Shown here in pieces: positions 6,167 through 11,672 of a DNA stretch of 11,672 nucleotides. The notes below the pieces were generated by a model. It was not told where the DNA came from and did not search any database. It worked only from the letters and a program-made list of their open reading frames with translations. Source of the DNA: Methanospirillum hungatei (lineage in GTDB: Archaea > Halobacteriota > Methanomicrobia > Methanomicrobiales > Methanospirillaceae); contig NZ_JAIWNS010000164.1 of NCBI RefSeq assembly GCF_020216685.1, positions 1-11,672 on the forward strand. The letters run 5' to 3'. How positions within the stretch are numbered: the first letter of the stretch is position 1; every line of letters begins with the position of its first letter. A program made the position numbers and the translations under genes.

Positions 6167-7333
6167 TTAGGTTATTTCTTCGTCAAAATTTACGTAATGC
6201 TGAATTGAAACCATTTTTCTAATTTTATTCCATATTCGTTCAACAAAGGCTTCAAAGCGAAACCAATCTTTAGATATTATTGTCGGCCCACGTTGTTTCT
6301 TTCGAAAATTCTCCATTAGAGCTACAACCCAGATATTTTTAAGCAAAAATGAAACTACAGCGAAAAAATACCTAATTACTGGGTTTCGTGTTGAGGTTTT
6401 TGGCCTGACAATATTTCTCATCCGATAAGATGCTTCAATAGCAAATCTGGATTTGTATTCACATTGAATTCGTAATAAGCTCCAATCAATACCAAAGTAC
6501 ACAAACCCGAGATTTTTCGTTTCAATTTTACCTTCCTTATTTGTTCTACGGGATGAATATCGCATTATTCTGATCTCTTGAGCATTTTGTTCATTTTCAT
6601 TTAAGGTATAAGAAAAATCCCGTATCTGTTTATTAGATAACAGTTCTTTCAATTTTTTTCCAGATGCTTTTACAGGCATAATATGAGGAATTCCTTCATT
6701 CTGAAGGTATTGAAATATTTCAGCAGAATAAAATCCACGATCTAGTAAAAGGACTCGGATGTTGTACCCTTTTTCTTTAATTATTCCGATAAATTGTTTA
6801 ATTGTTGTAATTTTGTTTTCAGTTTTGCGAACAGGGAAAACAGCCAATGTTACTCTTTTATTGCGAACTACGACATATAAAGAGATATAAGAATAAAAAT
6901 AATTTGTAGACTTTTTTTGTTTCCCGCCAATAATGAAGTCAATATTTTCATCAACGATTTCTCCATAATATGGATCATTTGTCTCATCAATGGCAAATGA
7001 ATAATATCTACATTTATGCAGTATTTGGTCTGAAAATGCCGCAAATATTAGTTGATTATTCAATAAAATATCATCATATTCAATAGTGTCAGCACAAGTA
7101 CGATATGTCGTGCTCGATGGAATTTTCAAATCTGGAATTTTGCAAAAAGAGTCTGCGGATTTACGATTTAAAGCCATTCCCAGCGTAGCAGTAATTATGT
7201 CATCAGATGTAAAAGTGCCACATGGCGTGATAGTGACATGTTCCTTAATAATTTCTACAGCCATTTTTATTGTTTTACCCTCTTTACCCATAAATGGAGA
7301 ATAATTAGACTTTTTTTGGAATTTAGAGCCCAT
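6167..7333 (-). CDS. ISH3-family DDE transposase
   Basis: The 388-residue product is a cut-and-paste DDE transposase of the ISH3 family, which is common in archaea. The catalytic triad is Asp116 in FAIDETNDPYYG, Asp198 in LLLDRGFYS and Glu300 in RFAIEASYRMRN. The family's C-terminal signature RPKTSTRNPVIRYFF and LLKNIWV follows at 310-336. Length is normal and there is no frameshift, so it looks functional. No Shine-Dalgarno is seen before the ATG at 7333. A TATA element centred about 30 bp upstream would place the transcript start almost at that ATG, suggesting a leaderless message. Internal ATGs at residues 15 and 24 are alternatives; the latter has GAGGGT some 10 nt upstream. It is the only gene of the IS. 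Confidence 0.93.
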   Translation of the reverse strand: MGSKFQKKSNYSPFMGKEGKTIKMAVEIIKEHVTITPCGTFTSDDIITATLGMALNRKSADSFCKIPDLKIPSSTTYRTCADTIEYDDILLNNQLIFAAFSDQILHKCRYYSFAIDETNDPYYGEIVDENIDFIIGGKQKKSTNYFYSYISLYVVVRNKRVTLAVFPVRKTENKITTIKQFIGIIKEKGYNIRVLLLDRGFYSAEIFQYLQNEGIPHIMPVKASGKKLKELLSNKQIRDFSYTLNENEQNAQEIRIMRYSSRRTNKEGKIETKNLGFVYFGIDWSLLRIQCEYKSRFAIEASYRMRNIVRPKTSTRNPVIRYFFAVVSFLLKNIWVVALMENFRKKQRGPTIISKDWFRFEAFVERIWNKIRKMVSIQHYVNFDEEIT

Positions 7334-7357
7334 ATCGGCCGGAGGAGGATTTTTAAT

Positions 7358-7369
7358 AGTATATATACT
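7358..7369 (-). promoter_or_regulatory. Likely TATA box of the transposase gene
   Basis: The perfect palindrome AGTATATATACT is preceded on the minus strand by the purine-rich GGAGAAAG, a good TFB-recognition (BRE)-like context. Archaeal transcription usually starts about 25-27 bp past the TATA centre, which falls near 7337, four bases from the transposase ATG. Confidence 0.6.
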
Positions 7370-7520
7370 TTCTCCAAGCGAGTTAAGTATATTTTCAACG
7401 CAAAAAAATTAAGGTTTTTTTTTGAATTTAACAAAAGATAGGTCAATTAGTAAAGATGGAAGAAAAATTTAAACTTTTTTTTGGAAGAGAACTCATATGA
7501 ATTGTTACAGTTTGGATGTC

Positions 7521-7535
7521 AATTGTTGACTACTG
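7521..7535 (-). repeat. Right terminal inverted repeat of the IS
   Basis: AATTGTTGACTACTG is the inverse complement of 5929-5943. The inner edge forms a small hairpin-capable sequence GTCAA-TTG-TTGAC (7518-7530) that the left end lacks in perfect form. Confidence 0.92.
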
Positions 7536-7540
7536 ATATT
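7536..7540. repeat. Target-site duplication ATATT, right copy
   Basis: This ATATT directly follows the right inverted repeat and matches 5924-5928. Confidence 0.9.
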
Positions 7541-8120
7541 TATACCGACTGCATGTTCAGTCATACGTGCCTGTGTCGGATGAAGACAGAGCCCTTTCTC
7601 AATATTACATGTCTCACATAATCTGCAGGATCCGTTCATGAACGCCAGAGCAAAGGTATACCCTGCATTAAATGCCAGCCGTTCCAGTTCCAGCATCATT
7701 GGGGAGAAGTTCTGTGTGCCATGAAAATGATAGGTCCAGAAATCCTGTGCCTTTCTTTTTTTATCTTCCGGAGCTTTTGGGTCAAGCCAGTATCGGTAAA
7801 TTGAACAGATGATATCGGGTTCTGCAATTGCTGGTGAGAGATATTTTACTAAAAGTGCATACTGGTATTCACTGAGTATCTTTCGAAACTGTTCTGGAGT
7901 AGGAACATAGGGCGGACAGGTGAGTTTTTTTCCATACGATATACAGCCACTCTTACACTTCAGGACTACACGGTCTTCCACACAAATATGTGATGCAGGG
8001 ATGATTTTAGCATCAGCTGCACCCATTTCCAAGGCTTTTTCGACAAGGAAGGAAAAATTTTCTTCGCTATTCATATTTGAACCAGACATACAATTCCAGT
8101 AAGAGTTTGGGCTCATGGTA

Positions 8121-8135
8121 TGAGAATTCTTCTCA
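8121..8135. repeat. Inverted repeat in the divergent intergenic region
   Basis: TGAGAA-TTC-TTCTCA is a 6-bp-arm palindrome with a 3-nt spacer, between the divergently oriented DUF2284 and GH3 genes. It could be an operator for either gene; no regulator gene is next to it, so this is a weak call. Confidence 0.3.
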
Positions 8136-8206
8136 ACTCTCCTGTGTAATGACAGCAGATTCATTGAACACAAATGATTATCCATCTCCACGATTTACAT
8201 TCAGTC

Positions 8207-10036
8207 ATGAGATGGTCCTTTAAGATTGTGATTTTGTCACTCATTTTCCTTGCAATCAATATCTTTCCAGTATTGAGCGATTCTCAGGAAGCCTGGTATA
8301 TCGATCAAGTTTTTTCAAATATGACTGATGAGGAGCGGGTTGGACAGATCTTCATGCCATCAATTTCTCCGTTATCCGGAAACGGGACACAGGAGATGAC
8401 ACCAGAACTTCAGTCAATGCTCAAAAAAATTCATCCCGGCGGGGTTATCCTGTTTGCACGGGATCTCTCATCAGTAGAACAGGTGGTGAGACTTATCGAT
8501 GCCCTGCAAAATGAATCACCAACCCTTGAACAAGGAGACAAAATCCCACTATTTATTTCGATAGATCAGGAAGGAGGATATCTTACCAGGCTTCCCTTTG
8601 GCCCCAGGATGCCGGGAAACATGGCCCTTGGTGCCAGTAGATCAGCAGTAACCACCAGGCGTGTAGCGAAGACAATAGGAGATGAAATCTCTTCACTCGG
8701 TATCAATATGAACTTCGCTCCGGTCCTTGATGTGGAAACAAATCAGAATAACCCGGTGATCGGGATCCGGTCTTTTGGATCTGATCCAAATCTGGTTACA
8801 GAGCTTGGAGACGCCTATATTGCCGGAATGCATGATGCAGGAATTATCTGCAGCGGGAAACATTTCCCCGGCCATGGGGATGTGGACATCGACAGCCATC
8901 TCGGACTTCCGCTTGAAAACCATTCTAAAGCCAGGATGAATGAGATTGAACTGGTTCCATTCAAATCAGCGATTGCATCAGGAGTGGATACCATCATGAC
9001 CGCTCATATCATCTTCCCGGCATATGATAATTCTACAAACCTCCTTGATGATGGAACCGAGGTTGCGACACCTGCAACACTTTCAAAATCTATCCTGACC
9101 GGGCTGCTACGGGAAGAACTCTCCTTTGATGGCCTCATTATCACAGATGCCATGATGATGAAAGCAATTGTTGATAATTTCAAGACCGGGGATGCAGCGG
9201 TGAGAGCAGTCAGGGCCGGAGCAGATATAATCCTCTATCCTGACCCGGTTGATGAGGCATATGAAGCCGTTCTTACAGCATACCAAACTGATCAGGAAAT
9301 GAGGGCCAGAGTCGATGAATCGGTGAGACGAATCCTTGCCATGAAAGAAAAATATGGGATAATCGATCCTCTCGTATCGGAAAAGAATCCGATCTCTGAT
9401 ATGGCATCACGAATTGCCCATGCACAGGAGATCTGCCTTGGAGAAGAAGCCTATGCGGTAGAACGGGAAGCATCAGAACAAACGGTCACCCTTCTTTCAG
9501 ACCGGAGCAATCGTATTCCTTTTTCATGCTCTGAAATGAAAAGCATTGCGATATTCACCCCGACAATGCTCTTTACCAATGAAACATCTCTGGCGGTTGA
9601 AGAGAAATGTAACGGGCAAGGCTACTCTCCGGAAATATTTGCTTATACCTATCAAAATGAAACGGAGTTATCTGAGGAACAGCAACAGTCGGTGATGAAT
9701 GCTTCCCTGGTAATCCTTGGAACAAGTTCATCTAATGCAACACAGCGGACTAATGAATACTACATCCCACAGTTTTCACGGGATCTGTTGGATTTTGCCA
9801 ATGATTATGAGATCCCGGTGGCAGGTTTTGCGTTAAACCAGCCATATGATATCATATTCATGCAGGATGTTCCCATATATGTTGCGACATATGCCGGAAG
9901 GACTGGAGGACAAAATATCCACTCTGCAATTCGTGCACTGTTTGGGGAAATTCCGATTACTGGAACCCTTCCGGTGAATATTGAGGATGAGAATGGAACC
10001 GTAATATTTCCCATGAATTCCGGGATCATCCGGTAA
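8207..10036 (+). CDS. Exported glycoside hydrolase family 3 protein (beta-N-acetylhexosaminidase, NagZ-like)
   Basis: The 609-residue product is a GH3 glycosidase. From ATG 8207 the N-terminus (MRWSFK, then a hydrophobic run to about residue 23) is a signal peptide or membrane anchor; an in-frame ATG at 8174 would spoil it. The GH3 barrel (about 35-390) shows DQEGG (120-124), the NagZ-type KHFPGHGDVDIDSH (218-231) with its His-Asp/Ser-His catalytic loop, and ITDAMMM with the likely nucleophile Asp314. A C-terminal GH3_C-like alpha/beta domain follows (VTLLSDRS ... VILGTSSSN ... ATYAGRTGGQ ... GEIPITGTLPVNI), which short bacterial NagZ enzymes lack. The expected activity is release of terminal beta-N-acetylhexosamine from glycans outside the membrane; the substrate is unknown because these archaea have no murein. 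It is divergent from the DUF2284 gene. Confidence 0.92.
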   Translation: MRWSFKIVILSLIFLAINIFPVLSDSQEAWYIDQVFSNMTDEERVGQIFMPSISPLSGNGTQEMTPELQSMLKKIHPGGVILFARDLSSVEQVVRLIDALQNESPTLEQGDKIPLFISIDQEGGYLTRLPFGPRMPGNMALGASRSAVTTRRVAKTIGDEISSLGINMNFAPVLDVETNQNNPVIGIRSFGSDPNLVTELGDAYIAGMHDAGIICSGKHFPGHGDVDIDSHLGLPLENHSKARMNEIELVPFKSAIASGVDTIMTAHIIFPAYDNSTNLLDDGTEVATPATLSKSILTGLLREELSFDGLIITDAMMMKAIVDNFKTGDAAVRAVRAGADIILYPDPVDEAYEAVLTAYQTDQEMRARVDESVRRILAMKEKYGIIDPLVSEKNPISDMASRIAHAQEICLGEEAYAVEREASEQTVTLLSDRSNRIPFSCSEMKSIAIFTPTMLFTNETSLAVEEKCNGQGYSPEIFAYTYQNETELSEEQQQSVMNASLVILGTSSSNATQRTNEYYIPQFSRDLLDFANDYEIPVAGFALNQPYDIIFMQDVPIYVATYAGRTGGQNIHSAIRALFGEIPITGTLPVNIEDENGTVIFPMNSGIIR

Positions 10037-10084
10037 TGCCATCTCTGATTCCATTTTATGCAATCCGAGTTCAGGCCCATTAGT

Positions 10085-10093
10085 TCATTTTTT
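10085..10093 (+). terminator. T-rich terminator after the GH3 gene
   Basis: A TTCATTTTTT run about 50 nt past the GH3 stop is a plausible archaeal T-tract terminator. The rest of the 157-nt gap holds the promoter of the next gene. Confidence 0.35.
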
Positions 10094-10136
10094 CAACTCA
10101 AAAAGATGTAAAATTGTATTGTTACAAATAAATCAC

Positions 10137-10144
10137 TATAAATA
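10137..10144 (+). promoter_or_regulatory. TATA box of the Cys-rich exported protein gene
   Basis: TATAAATA is a near-consensus archaeal TATA box, 57 nt before the ATG at 10194, preceded by an A-rich segment (ACAAATAAATCAC). A start near 10166 would give a leader of about 25-30 nt containing the GGGAGTG ribosome site at 10180-10186. Confidence 0.6.
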
Positions 10145-10193
10145 GTTCTATACAAAATATGTATTATCCTGTTATTACAGGGAGTGCGAAAAA

Positions 10194-11042
10194 ATGATTC
10201 GAAAAATAATTTTTTTAATATGTGGGATGCTCCTCCTGACCTGTTTTACACCATGTGCCATGGCTGAATTAACCGGAGAACGGGTATCACAGGCCCTCTC
10301 CGATAAAGGTGTAACAGTCCCGGTTGTATGTGATCAGCCGTATGCCTTATGTGATACTGCATATTGTGTACCTGCCCAGGATGATCCGTCAAAAGTTCTC
10401 TGTTCCTGTTATATGGTAGACGGACCCTCATTAGGCGGAAATAACTGTTCAGTTCTGGCCCCTATTGGGATGTACGTTGATGAATACGGAGACTGGATGA
10501 TCAAGGCAGGGTACCCGGTGGGTCAGATAACGTCTACATATTCATTTTACCATGCAGCCCCGACTGAAGGGAACGAGATTGATCCAGATAACACCTCAAC
10601 AGATTATTCAGGAGATATTTATCTGAAACAATGTATGAATGGAGACTGGGCTGACTGCTGGAACAAGCCATGTTCGGTTCTTCCCCAGGACATTCATGCT
10701 GACATCAATACAGACAGGCCGGCATCAGAATATGCAGTATGTGACTGTGGTCTTGTTGTGAACTCATCTGAATGGTTCATTGGAGTATATGGAACTGACC
10801 AATGTGCAGATGAGACGTTATGTAAGGATTACATCATCTCCGGGGCGAATGTAAAGAGTATGGATCCGGGTATTGCAATATTAAAGAAATATTTACAGGA
10901 AAATCCGGATCCCTATCAGCAGTACACGATGGGATATTGTGAAGGGTGTGCCGGGTGTGAAGATGATGTGGTCGACGAAACAATTGATGAAACGTCTCAA
11001 GAATTGATCAATGAGACAACTGATGAACCAGTACCCGCTTAA
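10194..11042 (+). CDS. Secreted Cys-rich protein with two Cys-pattern repeats and acidic tail, unknown function
   Basis: The 282-residue product belongs to no family I recognise. Residues 1-24 are a clear signal peptide (MIRK, hydrophobic core, AMA cleavage site). The mature part has 16 cysteines. Two units share a pattern: C46, C53-x4-C58, C70-x-C72, C85, and C147, C155-x4-C160, C183-x-C185, C204. In each, the C-x4-C is followed by a (V/L)P-Q-D segment and a C-x-C, which indicates an internal duplication. A C-x2-C-x2-C cluster (249, 252, 255) precedes an acidic tail (257-279) with DET-like repeats. N-glycosylation sequons occur at Asn84, Asn133, Asn190 and Asn273. It is probably a disulfide-stabilised extracellular or surface protein; metal binding through the CxxCxxC is possible. 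It has its own TATA box and ribosome site. Confidence 0.8.
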   Translation: MIRKIIFLICGMLLLTCFTPCAMAELTGERVSQALSDKGVTVPVVCDQPYALCDTAYCVPAQDDPSKVLCSCYMVDGPSLGGNNCSVLAPIGMYVDEYGDWMIKAGYPVGQITSTYSFYHAAPTEGNEIDPDNTSTDYSGDIYLKQCMNGDWADCWNKPCSVLPQDIHADINTDRPASEYAVCDCGLVVNSSEWFIGVYGTDQCADETLCKDYIISGANVKSMDPGIAILKKYLQENPDPYQQYTMGYCEGCAGCEDDVVDETIDETSQELINETTDEPVPA

Positions 11043-11047
11043 TCCAT

Positions 11048-11092
11048 TTTTCTTCCCTACATTAAAAAATTCCTTTTTTTATAAAAAATTTC
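11048..11092. terminator. Bidirectional terminator between convergent genes
   Basis: The 64-nt gap between the two convergent stops contains a plus-strand T run (11074-11080), plus A-rich runs at 11064-11068 and 11083-11088 that are T runs on the minus strand. It can end transcription from both sides. Confidence 0.55.
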
Positions 11093-11106
11093 AGAACAAG
11101 CAAGTT

Positions 11107-11574
11107 TCATTCTTCATTTGTAAGGACTAATCCCTCTTCTTCCAACCATTCCAGAGCTCTGTTTCGTGACCGGGCATCTTTCCATGTGTACCACTCTTTT
11201 TCCAGATCAGGATAAACCTGGATGAAATCTTTGAATCTTCGGAAGGGTTTCGACTCCCTGATGACCTGATTCGCGAGTTCCTGAACTTCCAGGTCCTTGA
11301 TATTTTCAATAAAGACTTCCATATCTGCATACCCGTCCCGTGAACCCATCCGGATTGGAAACAGGACATATCTTCCGGTTTCGTCGTCATCAATCTCATC
11401 AAAAACCTCCTGAATCTCGTCAGAAGACATCATATACTCAGATAAACGGATAATTTCCTCCTCCTGTAGATCAAGGATGTATCTGGTGTATAAGGTACAA
11501 TTATCCAAGGCTTCTGCTATCTCATCGAGTGAAAGATGAACGACTCGCTTTTTTACATCAATATTTTTGACCAT
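11107..11574 (-). CDS. UPF0158 family protein
   Basis: The 155-residue product matches the UPF0158 family of unknown function. The family core is visible as RYVLFPIRMGSRDGYADMEV (68-87), then an Ile/Leu-rich helix, then FRRFKD (111-116), YPDLEKEWYTWKD (121-133) and the terminal EWLEEEGL. The N-terminal VVHLSLDEIAEALDN is the usual opening strand and helix. The ATG at 11574 is preceded by GGGG six bases upstream and gives the usual family N-terminus; in-frame ATGs at 11583 and 11631 would add 3 or 19 residues, the latter a hydrophobic stretch atypical of the family. It is a soluble cytoplasmic protein. The upstream gene is outside the window, so operon context is not known. Confidence 0.85.
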   Translation of the reverse strand: MVKNIDVKKRVVHLSLDEIAEALDNCTLYTRYILDLQEEEIIRLSEYMMSSDEIQEVFDEIDDDETGRYVLFPIRMGSRDGYADMEVFIENIKDLEVQELANQVIRESKPFRRFKDFIQVYPDLEKEWYTWKDARSRNRALEWLEEEGLVLTNEE

Positions 11575-11672
11575 CGAATTCCCCATTATACCTGCATAAG
11601 ATATCAGCAATAACAAGATCTGAATATCCAAGATTTTAAACTACAGAAGCATTCCATCTTTTCATGATACTT

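Larger units (their letters stand above)
5929..7535 (-). mobile_element. Complete ISH3-family insertion sequence, 1,607 bp
   Basis: The element is bounded by perfect 15-bp inverted repeats CAGTAGTCAACAATT (5929-5943 and, inverted, 7521-7535) and flanked by a 5-bp ATATT duplication. GACAT follows both repeats with a one-base offset, so the similarity extends slightly inward. It contains one transposase gene on the minus strand and two non-coding stretches: 5944-6166, and 7334-7520 with the transposase promoter. It is visibly AT-richer than neighbouring genes. Because the inverted repeats and the duplication are perfect and the transposase is full length, insertion looks recent and the element potentially active. 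It lies inside a DUF2284 gene. Confidence 0.93.
7505..8074 (-). pseudogene. DUF2284 cysteine-rich metal-binding protein, 3' end replaced by IS sequence
   Basis: DUF2284 proteins are small predicted metal-binding proteins of unknown reaction, frequent in methanogens. From ATG 8074 the product has the N-terminal LVEKALEMGA..AKIIP and the cysteines C40-x3-C44-x8-C53-PP (KCKSGC, LTCPP). The second motif is C150-x2-C153-x2-C156-x6-C163 (SCRLCETC...LC). The native frame is intact through Val-Gly-Ile ending at 7541; the remaining 11 codons run through the target duplication and the IS end (NISSQQLTSKL) to TAA at 7505-7507. The last 29 native residues are at 5836-5925. All cysteine motifs survive, so some activity is possible. 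The intact form would be about 208 residues. The start is uncertain: in-frame ATGs exist up to 8191 and no strong ribosome site was found; 8074 fits the family N-terminus best. Confidence 0.88.

Noticed and set aside
6143..7440. Direct repeat AAAAGATAG near 6143 and 7433 as possible IS ends
   Set aside because: It is direct, AT-rich and internal; the inverted CAGTAGTCAACAATT repeats with the ATATT duplication define the ends properly.
7086..7441. Two plus-strand ORFs over the start of the transposase gene and its upstream arm
   Set aside because: They have low-complexity AT-rich composition and are antisense to the transposase and its promoter, with no domain signal.
8075..8191. N-terminal extension of the DUF2284 protein to ATG 8191
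   Set aside because: The added 39 residues do not resemble the family start and would run through the divergent intergenic region to within 16 nt of the GH3 start. No ribosome site supports it.

Overview
The window looks like chromosomal DNA of a methanogenic archaeon, most likely of the Methanomicrobiales (Methanospirillum- or Methanoregula-like; this assignment is an inference). The reasons are a monofunctional Ni-CO dehydrogenase with its CooC maturase, archaeal Shine-Dalgarno and TATA-type signals with T-tract terminators, an ISH3-family transposase, and secreted Asn-sequon-bearing proteins. The host genes have moderate GC content; the insertion sequence is clearly AT-richer.

Region 1 (1-5153) is a tight plus-strand operon. 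It holds the C-terminal two thirds of cooS (CO dehydrogenase, cut by the window edge), a NuoE/HydC-like [2Fe-2S] subunit, a NuoF/HydB-like FMN/NAD(H)/[4Fe-4S] subunit, a short NuoG/HydA-like electron-wire subunit without any hydrogenase or molybdenum catalytic domain, and cooC. Gene junctions are 20 nt, a 4-nt overlap, 1 nt and 39 nt. The natural reading is a soluble complex in which CooS replaces the hydrogenase or formate dehydrogenase catalytic unit of a HydABC/FdsABG-type enzyme, coupling CO oxidation (or CO2 reduction) to NAD(P)(H). This is the most interesting system in the window.

Region 2 (5154-5805) is a Phd/YefM-RelE/ParE toxin-antitoxin pair. The toxin is intact, but the antitoxin reading frame is broken by a single-base frameshift near 5287.

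Region 3 (5836-8074) is a minus-strand gene for a DUF2284 cysteine-rich metal-binding protein, split by a 1,607-bp ISH3-family insertion sequence (5929-7535). The IS has 15-bp perfect terminal inverted repeats and a 5-bp ATATT target duplication. Removing the IS and one target copy restores one continuous reading frame, which shows both the exact insertion point and the gene's former C-terminus.

Region 4 (8207-11042) carries two plus-strand genes for exported proteins: a GH3 (NagZ-like) glycosidase, then a Cys-rich protein built from two related Cys-pattern repeats with an acidic tail. Region 5 (11107-11574, minus strand) encodes a UPF0158-family protein, converging on the Cys-rich gene over a T/A-rich terminator. 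No RNA genes or CRISPR arrays were seen.
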